Below the pieces are notes generated by a model, which was not told the DNA's origin, did not search any database, and was given only the letters and a program-made list of their open reading frames with translations. Shown in pieces: positions 26,562 to 34,959 of a DNA stretch of 64,000 nucleotides (position 1 is the stretch's first letter; every line of letters starts with the position of its first letter). The DNA is from Hephaestia mangrovi (GTDB lineage Bacteria > Pseudomonadota > Alphaproteobacteria > Sphingomonadales > Sphingomonadaceae). The position numbers and the translations under genes were made by a program. The DNA lies in contig NZ_JAINVU010000001.1 in NCBI RefSeq assembly GCF_019880555.1, forward strand, positions 744,001 through 808,000, read 5' to 3'.

Positions 26562-28571
26562 CTAGCTGGCCGAGCCGCCCGGCCGTCGGCCCAGATACCA
26601 GTCGAGCGGCGCCGTCCTGCTCGCCTGGCTGTGCTGCGGATACATCAGGCTGTAGACCACGGCGTTCTCCAGCACGCGCTGCACATAGCCGCGGGTTTCG
26701 GTGAACGGGATCTGTTCGATCCAGTTGACCATATCGATCTGGCCGCTGCGCGGATCGCCGTTGGCGGCGAGCCATTTGTTCACATTGCCCGGCCCGGCAT
26801 TGTAGGCGGCGATCGCCAGCGGGTAGCTGCCATAGGTCTCGAACAGCCGCTGGAAATAATTGACGCCGAGCTGGACGTTGAAGCTGGGATCGGTCAGCGA
26901 CGACGCGCTGTAGGGCAGCCCCATCCGGCCGGCCGTCTCACGCGCGGTGCCCGGCATCAGCTGCATCAGCCCGATCGCGCCGGCATGGCTGACGATCTGG
27001 CGATCGAACTGGCTTTCCTGCCGCGAGATCGCGTGGATCATCGTCCAATAGGGCTGCACGGGGGCGGGCACCGCGACCGTCGGATATCCCGCCGCGACAT
27101 AATCATCGAGGCCGTTCTGCAGCGCTGAACGGCTGATCATCACGCCGAGGTCGGGCCGGTTGAGCGATCGCGACAGCTCGATGCCCAGCCGGTGATCGCT
27201 GGCCGAGGTGGCGTTGGCGGCGATCTGGCGCAGGAACTGGCTTTGATCGCTCCAGTTGCCGAGCGTGCCGAGCATCTCCGCCGCACGCACCGTTTCGCGG
27301 TCATAGAAAGCGGTGCGCTCCGAATCGGCTACCGGCGCGGTGGGTATCGGATCGGGGGCGGCGAGCTTCACGCCGAGCCGCTCGGCCGACAGCTGGCCGT
27401 AATAGGCATCCTGATATTGCGCCGCGCGCTGGAAATAGCCGGTCGCCGCTCCGCGGTCGCCTGCCTTCGCTGCCGCGCGTCCCGCCCAATATAGTCCCTT
27501 GGGCCGGGTCTGCGGCGAATCGAACGGGCGCGAATAGCGGTCGAACATCGCCTGCGCCGCGCGCGGATCGTTGAGATGGTCGAGCGCGGCGCGCCCGGCG
27601 AGCCACGCGAGATCGGTATAGACGTCCTTGTCGGCATAAGGCTGGGCCGAAAGATCGGTCCCGGCCGGATAGATGCCGTCGAGCTGGCTGGCGATCGCAT
27701 AGGCTTGCTGCCAGCGCCCGTCGGCCGCGGCGCCGCGCGCCTGCTCGCGCAACAGCTTCATCCAGGCGAGCGGCTGGCTGGGCGGCGCGGAGAGGTGATG
27801 CGGCTGGGCGAGATAGGTCCGCGCCGCCGCCACCTGCCGCGTGTTGAGCAGCCATTGCGCGCGCGCCGAGACGAAGCCGGGATTCTCGCGATCCTCGCCG
27901 GTGATCGCGGCATCGCGGCCGCTGGCGTCGGCGGCGTTGGTCAGGAAGGCGAGGCGGGCGTCGAGCACCGGGCGGTTGACCGAGCTGAGATAGGGATCGA
28001 TCCGGCTCGCCGCGCTGGTCGCGCCTCGCCACAACAGCATGTCCATCCGCTTGTCGTAATCGATCGGCTTCAGGGCCGAGGGGAAGTCGCCGAGCAGCTT
28101 CGCTTCGCCGTCGTCGGAGAGGATGCGGCTCGTCCACGCGTCGCGTGCCTGTTCGTTGGCGCCATCGATGTCCCCGGTCGCTTTGAGCGCTTCGGCATAA
28201 GCCACTGCGGCGTCATCGGTCAGCGGCGGATAGCGTTTGAAGAAGGCGACCTCGTTGGTCGGCGAGGCGGGGCTGCGCTGCAGCGCCTGCTCGGCCGATT
28301 TGCGCAGCATCGTTTCGCCGGGCCAGTTGGGGTGGGCAAGCAGGAAGCGGGCATAATCGTTGAAGCCGTAATTGCTCGATTGCTCGAGCTGCTTCCATCT
28401 GACCAGCGCGTCGGCGAGCGGGTCGGCGCCGATGTTGGCGGGCGCCGCCTGCGGTGCGACGCTGGAAAGCTGCGCGCGATACCAGGCGACCTGCTGCGGG
28501 GTGAGAGTGGACGTCGCGGCGAGGCCGGAAAGCCCTGCCACGATCAACGCGGACTTCAGAAACGCTACCAT
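26562..28571 (-). CDS. soluble lytic murein transglycosylase (Slt70-like)
   Basis: 669 residues. A signal peptide (about 1-21) precedes a long alpha-helical superhelix (about 40-480) and a C-terminal goose-lysozyme-like SLT domain. Catalytic Glu519 lies in SRQESQFD, followed by SHAGAIGLMQLMPGTA and AIAAYNAGPGNVNKW. It cleaves the MurNAc-GlcNAc bond in periplasmic peptidoglycan with formation of 1,6-anhydro-MurNAc. It is divergent from dapA, which makes a precursor of the peptidoglycan cross-link. Confidence 0.93.
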   Translation of the reverse strand: MVAFLKSALIVAGLSGLAATSTLTPQQVAWYRAQLSSVAPQAAPANIGADPLADALVRWKQLEQSSNYGFNDYARFLLAHPNWPGETMLRKSAEQALQRSPASPTNEVAFFKRYPPLTDDAAVAYAEALKATGDIDGANEQARDAWTSRILSDDGEAKLLGDFPSALKPIDYDKRMDMLLWRGATSAASRIDPYLSSVNRPVLDARLAFLTNAADASGRDAAITGEDRENPGFVSARAQWLLNTRQVAAARTYLAQPHHLSAPPSQPLAWMKLLREQARGAAADGRWQQAYAIASQLDGIYPAGTDLSAQPYADKDVYTDLAWLAGRAALDHLNDPRAAQAMFDRYSRPFDSPQTRPKGLYWAGRAAAKAGDRGAATGYFQRAAQYQDAYYGQLSAERLGVKLAAPDPIPTAPVADSERTAFYDRETVRAAEMLGTLGNWSDQSQFLRQIAANATSASDHRLGIELSRSLNRPDLGVMISRSALQNGLDDYVAAGYPTVAVPAPVQPYWTMIHAISRQESQFDRQIVSHAGAIGLMQLMPGTARETAGRMGLPYSASSLTDPSFNVQLGVNYFQRLFETYGSYPLAIAAYNAGPGNVNKWLAANGDPRSGQIDMVNWIEQIPFTETRGYVQRVLENAVVYSLMYPQHSQASRTAPLDWYLGRRPGGSAS

Positions 28572-28662
28572 GTGGACACACTAAGCGAATCGCCCCTATT
28601 TGGCCTAGGACAAATTTGTCGAACCGCGCGGAAAATCGCGTGGGTTTAGGAGCTTCAAGTTA

Positions 28663-29544
28663 ATGTTTTCCGGATCGATCCCCGCGCTCGTCACGCCTTT
28701 TGACGCCGACGGCAATTTCGTCGAGCGCGTGTATCGCGATTTCGTCGAATGGCAGATCGCCGAAGGGTCGGCCGCGCTGGTGCCGTGCGGCACCACTGGC
28801 GAGGCGGCGACGCTGACCAAAGATGAGCATTTCCATGTCGTGCGCGTCTGCGTCGATCAGGCGCGGGGGCGCGTGCCTGTGATCGCCGGGGCCGGTTCGA
28901 ACGACACGCGTGTCGCTTGCGAGAATATCCGCGCTGCTAAGCAGGCCGGCGCCGATGCCGCGCTGATGGTGCCGCCTTATTACAACCGCCCCAATCAGGA
29001 CGGCATCTTCCGCCATTTCGAAGCGGTGGCGGCGGCCTGCGATTTGCCGATTGTGCTCTATAATGTGCCCGGCCGCACCGTCACCGATATCGCGGTCGAG
29101 ACGATCGGCAAGCTGGCGCATGCCTTTCCCTCGATCGTCGGCATCAAGGATGCCACCGGCGCGATCGCCCGCGTCTCCGCGCAGCGCGCGGTGGCCGGCG
29201 CCGATTTCTGCCAGCTTTCCGGCAATGACGACATGGCGCTGGCGTTCAACGCGATGGGCGGCGTCGGCTGCATCTCGGTGACGGCGAACGTCGCGCCGGC
29301 GCTTTGTGCGGCATTTCAGGCGGCATGTCGTGCGGGGGATTATGCGGAAGCGCTCGCGCTGCAGGACCGCCTCTATCCGCTGCACGCGGCGTTGTTTACC
29401 GACGCGTCGCCGGGGCCGGTCAAATATGCGCTGAGCAAGCTCCGCCCCGATTTCCCCAAGGGGCTGCGCCTGCCGATGACCTGGCCGGGCGAGCCCAGCC
29501 AGCGCGCAGTGGATAACGCGCTCGATCATGCGAGGCTGATTTGA
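28663..29544 (+). CDS. dapA: 4-hydroxy-tetrahydrodipicolinate synthase
   Basis: 293 residues. The Schiff-base lysine is Lys162 in VGIKDATG, the catalytic tyrosine Tyr133 in VLYNVPGRT, and the CGTTGE motif carries the active-site threonines. It condenses pyruvate with aspartate semialdehyde in lysine/DAP synthesis. The ATG at 28663 follows TAGGAGC. Its last codons (VDNALDHARL) recur as a fragment at 30240-30281. The next gene starts on a TTG that overlaps its stop. Confidence 0.96.
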   Translation: MFSGSIPALVTPFDADGNFVERVYRDFVEWQIAEGSAALVPCGTTGEAATLTKDEHFHVVRVCVDQARGRVPVIAGAGSNDTRVACENIRAAKQAGADAALMVPPYYNRPNQDGIFRHFEAVAAACDLPIVLYNVPGRTVTDIAVETIGKLAHAFPSIVGIKDATGAIARVSAQRAVAGADFCQLSGNDDMALAFNAMGGVGCISVTANVAPALCAAFQAACRAGDYAEALALQDRLYPLHAALFTDASPGPVKYALSKLRPDFPKGLRLPMTWPGEPSQRAVDNALDHARLI

Positions 29545-30140
29545 TTTTGCTTTGGCTGATGGCGGTGCAAGCCACGACCTACGGACCGGTATCGACAGAG
29601 CCCGAGCCGGTCACGCCTCCCAATCAAGTCTATGCCCATTGCGCCGGAAGCGATCCGATCCTTCACGGTGCCACCCATGTTTCGTGGGCAGCTCAAAAGA
29701 GCGTCATCGCTCAGCATCGCGAGTTGCGTAAAAAGCTTGGCGCGGACTTGCCGGAATCCGATCGACGGATTCTTTGGTATGCGGTGGGCGGTGACCTCGC
29801 CACACAGTCGTTCAGCGTCGTCGCAACCCGCAACGCTGCGGGCCTTTGGCACGTAAGCGGCGTCGGGCAGACCCTTGTCTGGATCAAGGGCGCCAAACCA
29901 TCGCCAATGCCGTCGATCGATCGCACCCTCGATGCTGAGGAGAGCAGCGCGCTCGACAAAATGCTCGCCGATCCATGCCTTTATGCGGGACCGACCTTCG
30001 CCGACAATCCGCACATTCATTCTGGTGGGCTGGTCGAGACCTTGGAAGTCGAGACGCCTGAACACCTATGGGTTGGCGGATGGCACGGCATGGCGACGGA
30101 TCAGGAGCAGGCGATCACCAACCTGCTTGGCAAGCAATGA
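29541..30140 (+). CDS. secreted protein of unknown function inserted after dapA
   Basis: 199 residues. TTG start at 29541 overlapping the dapA stop (TTGA); a short hydrophobic leader (MILLWLMAVQA) resembles a signal peptide. The mature part has two cysteines (in AHCAGSDP and DPCLYAG) and no motif I recognise. Base use is a little less GC-rich than dapA and smpB. It sits between dapA and a degenerate copy of the smpB start, which suggests acquisition with the rearrangement of this junction. Confidence 0.65.
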   Translation: MILLWLMAVQATTYGPVSTEPEPVTPPNQVYAHCAGSDPILHGATHVSWAAQKSVIAQHRELRKKLGADLPESDRRILWYAVGGDLATQSFSVVATRNAAGLWHVSGVGQTLVWIKGAKPSPMPSIDRTLDAEESSALDKMLADPCLYAGPTFADNPHIHSGGLVETLEVETPEHLWVGGWHGMATDQEQAITNLLGKQ

Positions 30141-30177
30141 TCCTGGCATCTTCTCCGCGCCTGCTCGCCTGGCGGTA

Positions 30178-30235
30178 ATGCCACGCCCCAAGCCTGTCAC
30201 CTTCGAAAAAGTGAAGACAGTCGCCGAGACCGGTG
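30178..30235 (+). pseudogene. 5' fragment of a diverged smpB copy
   Basis: The first 17 codons match the start of smpB at 31633 at 44 of 51 bases: [17 protein letters not shown] against [17 protein letters not shown]. Most differences are silent. Similarity is then lost after a one-base shift. The reading frame continues to a stop at 30306 by running through a dapA tail fragment in another frame, giving a 42-codon chimera. Confidence 0.75.
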
Positions 30236-30239
30236 CGGG

Positions 30240-30281
30240 GTGGATAACGCGCTCGATCATGCCAGGCTTGGCCGCGATTGA
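30240..30281 (+). pseudogene. 3' fragment of a second dapA copy
   Basis: 23 identical bases (GTGGATAACGCGCTCGATCAT and GC) match dapA at 29509-29531, followed by one mismatch and AGGCT. In the dapA frame this reads VDNALDHARLGRD and a stop. It directly follows the smpB fragment, the reverse of the functional gene order. Confidence 0.75.
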
Positions 30282-30331
30282 GCGCGCGACCGGCTTGAAC
30301 GGCTAGGCGATTCAGGGGCATCAAGGCGGCG

Positions 30332-31537
30332 ATGTTCGGCGCCACGCTCCTTCTGGCCTTCCGGTCGATCCGGCGCCATTTGCTGCGATCGTTCCTGACC
30401 GTGCTCGGCATCGTCATCGGCGTCGCCGCGGTGGTGACGATGGTGACGCTGGGCAATGCCACCACGGCAGCGGTGCAAAAGAGCATCGCCAATCTCGGCA
30501 CCAACCTGTTCCAAGTCCATGCCGGCCATGGCTTCGGGCGCGGCGGCGGGGGCGCGCGGCCGGCCGATTTCAAGCCTGCCGACGTCACCGCGATCGCCGA
30601 GCAGGTCTCGGGCGTCACCGGCGTCGCACCGCAGGCGCAGACCAGCGCGACCGTGATCTATAACGGCAACAACTGGTCGACGACGATCTTCGGCATGGAC
30701 GACACCTATTTCCAGGTCCAGCCGTGGCCGCTCGCCGAGGGCCGCATCTTCACGCCCGCCGAAGAACAGGCGGGCAAGGCGGTGTGCATCATCGGCACCA
30801 CCGTCAGCAGCAATCTGTTCAAGGGGCAGGATCCGATCGGCAAGCGGTTCCGCGCCGGCACCGTCTCATGCGATGTGATCGGCCTGCTCACCACCAAGGG
30901 CCAGGCGCAATATGGCGATCAGGACGATCTCGTCATCATGCCGATCAAGGCCGTCGCCCGCCGCTTCCTCGGCAGCACCGATATCAAGGCACTGCTGGTC
31001 GGCGTCGATGCCGCGTACGATGGCGATCAGGTGAAAGCTTCGCTGGTCGGCCTGCTGCGCGAGCGCCGACATCTGCAGCCCGGCCAGGACGATGATTTCT
31101 TCATCGTCGATCCCGCGCAGGTTTCGCAGGTGTTGACCGGCACCACGCGCCTGCTGACCGGCATTCTCACCGCGGTCGCTGCGATCAGCCTTGTCGTTGG
31201 CGGCATCGGGATCATGAACATCATGCTGGTTTCGGTCACCGAGCGGACGCGTGAGATCGGCATCCGCCTCGCGATCGGCGCCGTCGCGCGCGAAGTGCTG
31301 ATGCAGTTCCTGGTCGAGGCGGTGGCGTTGTCGTGCCTCGGCGGACTGATCGGCCTCCTCCTCGCGCAAGTCGCGGTGCTGGCGATCGCGCCGGTGATGA
31401 AGGTCGACTGGGCCTTCTATCCCGGCATCAACCTCGTCGCCTTCTCGATTTCCGCGGCGATCGGCGTGGTGTTCGGTTTCTTCCCCGCGCGCCGCGCCGC
31501 CGCGCTCAACCCGATCGACGCGCTGCGCCGCGAATGA
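30332..31537 (+). CDS. MacB-type ABC transporter permease (without visible ATPase)
   Basis: 401 residues. An N-terminal transmembrane helix (about 15-40), a periplasmic MacB_PCD domain (about 45-250) and an FtsX domain with three helices (about 275-395) are present, with the motifs FLTVLGIVIGVAAVV, VGGIGIMNIMLVSVTERTREIGIRLA and the closing FPARRAAALNPIDALRRE. Such permeases work with an ATP-binding subunit and a periplasmic adaptor to move macrolides, peptides or lipoproteins. Neither partner is in the neighbourhood. It lies between the dapA fragment and smpB. Confidence 0.9.
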   Translation: MFGATLLLAFRSIRRHLLRSFLTVLGIVIGVAAVVTMVTLGNATTAAVQKSIANLGTNLFQVHAGHGFGRGGGGARPADFKPADVTAIAEQVSGVTGVAPQAQTSATVIYNGNNWSTTIFGMDDTYFQVQPWPLAEGRIFTPAEEQAGKAVCIIGTTVSSNLFKGQDPIGKRFRAGTVSCDVIGLLTTKGQAQYGDQDDLVIMPIKAVARRFLGSTDIKALLVGVDAAYDGDQVKASLVGLLRERRHLQPGQDDDFFIVDPAQVSQVLTGTTRLLTGILTAVAAISLVVGGIGIMNIMLVSVTERTREIGIRLAIGAVAREVLMQFLVEAVALSCLGGLIGLLLAQVAVLAIAPVMKVDWAFYPGINLVAFSISAAIGVVFGFFPARRAAALNPIDALRRE

Positions 31538-31632
31538 GGGCGTCGGTAACGGCGAACGGCCGTCGGCCTGCGATCGGCATCGGGCATCGCCCCTTCACCT
31601 TCCCGTAACAATCGCCTACATCGCGCCCTCCC

Positions 31633-32115
31633 ATGTCGCGTCCCAAGCCCGCCACCTTCGAAAAAGTGAAGACCGTCGCCGAAAACCGGCGCGCACGGTT
31701 CGATTATGCCATCGATACGGTTTACGAGGCCGGCATCGTCCTGTCCGGAACCGAGGTGAAGTCGCTGCGCTTCGGCGAGGGCTCGATCGCCGAAAGCTAT
31801 GCCGAGGTAAAGGGCGAGGAAGTCTGGCTGGTCAATTCGAACATTCCCGAATTCAGCCACGGCAACCGCTTCAATCACGAACCCAAGCGGCCGCGTAAAC
31901 TGCTCCTTCATGAGCGCGAGATTAAGAAGCTGCACGGGGCGGTGGCACGCGATGGCATGACGCTGGTCCCGCTGAGCATCTATTTCAACGCGCGCGGCCG
32001 CGCGAAGGTCGAGCTGGCGCTGGCGAAGGGCAAGAAGGCGCATGACAAGCGCGCTACGATCAAGGAGAGGGACTGGAAGCGTGAGCAGGGACGGCTCCTG
32101 CGCGAACGTGGCTGA
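31633..32115 (+). CDS. smpB: SsrA-binding protein SmpB
   Basis: 160 residues. Family features: [54 protein letters not shown] and the basic C-terminal tail ([17 protein letters not shown]). SmpB delivers tmRNA to stalled ribosomes. The first 17 codons are duplicated in diverged form at 30178. Its 3' end overlaps the DUF2062 gene. Confidence 0.96.
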   Translation: MSRPKPATFEKVKTVAENRRARFDYAIDTVYEAGIVLSGTEVKSLRFGEGSIAESYAEVKGEEVWLVNSNIPEFSHGNRFNHEPKRPRKLLLHEREIKKLHGAVARDGMTLVPLSIYFNARGRAKVELALAKGKKAHDKRATIKERDWKREQGRLLRERG

Positions 32116-32653
32116 CCGCGGCGCCTGGGCGCGGCTGTCGCGCTGGTTCCGCCATCACGTCTCGCGAGAGGCGATCGAACGCAACCCGATCCTGCGCCCC
32201 GTCGCGCACCGCGTGCTTGCGCCCAGCCTGTGGCGGTTCACCCGTCGTTCGGTGCCGCGCGGCGTCGCGCTCGGCATCTTCGCGGGCATCCTGTTTCCGT
32301 TCGCGCATATGGCGCTGGCTGCGGTGCTGGCCTTTCCCGCGCGCGCCAATGTGCCGACCGCGGTCGGCAGCACGCTGGTCAACAATCCCGTCACCTTCGT
32401 GCCGATCATGGCGCTGGCCTATCGCATCGGGCGCTGGGTGTTGCGCCTCGATGCCAGCGTGCCGGGGCGGCCGATCGCCAGCAATGTCGCGCATCACGTC
32501 GGCTGGCTGCACTGGCTGGTTGCGCAGGGCGGGCCGGCAACGATCGTCGGCCTCGTCGTGCTGGCGGTTGCGCTCTCGGCGATCGGCTTCGGCGTGACCG
32601 CTTTGGGCTGGCGGCTGTGGACCGCGCGCAAATGGCAGATCCGTCACCGCTGA
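32081..32653 (+). CDS. DUF2062 membrane protein
   Basis: 190 residues from the GTG at 32081 (AGGAGAGG lies ten bases upstream; GTG at 32108 is an alternative). The DUF2062 core is [21 protein letters not shown], then [19 protein letters not shown], with about three to four membrane segments. The function of the family is unknown, though it is often next to glycosyltransferases or smpB. It overlaps smpB by 35 bp. Confidence 0.82.
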   Translation: MSRDGSCANVADRGAWARLSRWFRHHVSREAIERNPILRPVAHRVLAPSLWRFTRRSVPRGVALGIFAGILFPFAHMALAAVLAFPARANVPTAVGSTLVNNPVTFVPIMALAYRIGRWVLRLDASVPGRPIASNVAHHVGWLHWLVAQGGPATIVGLVVLAVALSAIGFGVTALGWRLWTARKWQIRHR

Positions 32654-32752
32654 AACCAGTTTGACGGGACGCGGTGTATCGTCCTAATCAATCACTTCAT
32701 CGCAGGCCGCGTCCGCGGCCGGTCTTCAAAAATAAGCGTGTGGAGTGGTCGG

Positions 32753-34843
32753 ATGAAAAGAGGGATTTTGGCGGCGGTGTCCGTGGTGGCGCTGGCTGGC
32801 GCCGCGGGCGGCATGGCGATTGCCGCGGCACCGCAGAGCGCGGCGACCTCGCCGCTGGCGAAGGCGGCGGTCGGCCCGGTTCATTCGGTCGATTCGGGCC
32901 AAGCCCAGCTCGGCGATTTCGGGTTCGACGTCGGCGGCATGGACAAGAGCGTGCTACCCGGCAACGATTTCTACGCTTATGCCAACGGCACCTGGGCGAA
33001 GGATACCGCGATCCCGTCCGATGAATCGGCTTACGGCGCGTTCAACGTGCTGGCCGATCTGTCGCGCGAACGCACCCGTGCGATCCTGGATGATGCCAAG
33101 GACGATCCCAATTCCAAGATCGGCACCGCTTATGCCACTTATCTCGATACCGCCGCGATCGATGCCAAGGGGCTCGCGCCGATCAAGCCGTGGCTCGACA
33201 CGATCGACGCGCTCGACGGCAAGGCGGGCTATCCCGCGCTGCTCGCCAAGGCCGCGCGCGACGGGATCGACGGGCCGTTCGGTGCCTATGTCAGCCAGGA
33301 TGACAAGAACCCCGAATTCTATGCTCTCGGCCTCAGCCAATCGGGCCTCGGCATGCCCGATCGCGATTATTATCTGAACCCGAAGAAGGATCCCAAGCTG
33401 GCCGAGGCCAAGGCCGCCTATCTTCAGCACATCCAGAAGATGTTCGAGCTTGCCGGCATGCCCGATGCCGCGGCGCGCGCGCAGGCAATCCTCGATTTCG
33501 AAACCCGCATTGCCCAGGTCAGCTGGACGCGCACCGACAGTCGCGATGCCGACAAGACCTACAACAAGATGACGGTGGCGCAGCTCGTCCAGAGCGCGCC
33601 CGGCTTCGATTTCGCGACCTTCTTCAAGGAAGACGGCGTGCCGAGCGACAGCGTGATCGTCGCGCAGCCCAGCGCGGTGACGGGCATCGCCAAGATCGTC
33701 GCGGATACGCCGTTGCAGGTGCTCAAGGATCAGCTCATCCTGCGCTCGCTCGACAATTATGCCGACGTGCTGCCGAGTGCCTTCGACAAGGAGAATTTCC
33801 ACTTTTACGGCACCGTGCTGTCGGGCACGCCGCAGCAGAAGGATCGCTGGAAGCGCGGCGTCGATTTCGTCACCGGCGCGCTGACCGACGACGTCTCGAA
33901 AATCTACGTCGGTAAATATTTCCCGCCGGAAACCAAGGCCGCCGCGCAGGAACTGGTGCACAATCTGATCCAGGCATTTTCGAAGCGGCTCGACAAGCTG
34001 GCCTGGATGTCCCCGGCGACCAAGGCCAAGGCGCAGGCGAAGCTCGCCGCCTTCACGCCACGCATCGGCTATCCAGACAAATGGCATGATTATTCGAACC
34101 TGACGATCAGCGCCGGCGATGCGTTCGGCAACGAATTGCGCGCCAACCAGTGGCAGCATGACTGGAATGCGCAAAAACTCGGCAAGCCGATCATGCGCTG
34201 GGAATGGGGCATGACGCCGATGACGGTGAATGCCTATTCGAATTTCGGGCAGGTCGAGATCGTCTTCCCGGCGGCGATCCTGCAGCCGCCCTTCTTCGAT
34301 CCCAAGGCCGATCCGGCGGTGAATTACGGCGGCATCGGCGCGGTCATCGGCCACGAGATGAGCCACCAGTTCGACGATCAGGGATCGAAATACGATCTCC
34401 ACGGCAAGCTCGAAACCTGGTGGACGCCGCAGGATCGCCAGCGTTTCGAGGCGCTGACCGACAAGCTGGGCAAGCAATATGATGCCTATGAGCCGCTGCC
34501 CGGCCAACACGTCAACGGCAAGCTGACGATGGGCGAGAACATCGCCGATCTCGCCGGCCTCAACACCGCTTATGATGCTTATCACGCGTCGCTTGGCGGC
34601 AAGACGGCGCCGGTGATCGACGGCTTCACCGGCGATCAGCGCTTCTATCTCGGCTGGGCGCAGGTCTGGCGGCAAAACGTGCGCGACGCGGCGCGGCGCC
34701 AACGCCTGCTCACCGATCCGCATTCGCCCAATCCGCAGCGCGCCTGGATCGTTCGCGACATGGATCCCTGGTATCCCGCGTTCGACGTCAAGCCCGGGCA
34801 GAAACTCTATCTCACGCCCGATCAGCGCGTGAAAATCTGGTAA
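32753..34843 (+). CDS. M13 family zinc metallopeptidase (neprilysin/PepO-like)
   Basis: 696 residues. A signal peptide (about 1-30) is followed by the M13 N-terminal domain (about 55-440) and the catalytic domain. The zinc site is His534-Glu535-x-x-His538 in IGHEMSHQFDDQG, with the third ligand in ENIADLAGL (Glu595) and the substrate-anchoring NAYSNFGQ segment (NAY-F type). It is a secreted or periplasmic oligopeptidase. The ATG at 32753 is preferred over an in-frame GTG five codons earlier because it starts the signal peptide. Confidence 0.95.
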   Translation: MKRGILAAVSVVALAGAAGGMAIAAAPQSAATSPLAKAAVGPVHSVDSGQAQLGDFGFDVGGMDKSVLPGNDFYAYANGTWAKDTAIPSDESAYGAFNVLADLSRERTRAILDDAKDDPNSKIGTAYATYLDTAAIDAKGLAPIKPWLDTIDALDGKAGYPALLAKAARDGIDGPFGAYVSQDDKNPEFYALGLSQSGLGMPDRDYYLNPKKDPKLAEAKAAYLQHIQKMFELAGMPDAAARAQAILDFETRIAQVSWTRTDSRDADKTYNKMTVAQLVQSAPGFDFATFFKEDGVPSDSVIVAQPSAVTGIAKIVADTPLQVLKDQLILRSLDNYADVLPSAFDKENFHFYGTVLSGTPQQKDRWKRGVDFVTGALTDDVSKIYVGKYFPPETKAAAQELVHNLIQAFSKRLDKLAWMSPATKAKAQAKLAAFTPRIGYPDKWHDYSNLTISAGDAFGNELRANQWQHDWNAQKLGKPIMRWEWGMTPMTVNAYSNFGQVEIVFPAAILQPPFFDPKADPAVNYGGIGAVIGHEMSHQFDDQGSKYDLHGKLETWWTPQDRQRFEALTDKLGKQYDAYEPLPGQHVNGKLTMGENIADLAGLNTAYDAYHASLGGKTAPVIDGFTGDQRFYLGWAQVWRQNVRDAARRQRLLTDPHSPNPQRAWIVRDMDPWYPAFDVKPGQKLYLTPDQRVKIW

Positions 34844-34879
34844 GCGGCAGCGGCGCTTGCCGCACGATCCGGTCGCGTC

Positions 34880-34905
34880 GGAACGGCGCGGCCGGGCGTG
34901 TCGTT
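34880..34905 (+). promoter_or_regulatory. EcfG-type promoter match upstream of cckA
   Basis: GGAAC at 34880-34884, 17 bases, CGTT at 34902-34905. Exact match to the EcfG pattern, 55 bp before the cckA start. A chance match is possible because about one is expected in a window of this size and composition. Confidence 0.45.
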
Positions 34906-34959
34906 CGTCGCGTCGTGCGAAATCCTTGACGCCATGCCGTCCGCCGCCAAAGAAGGTGC

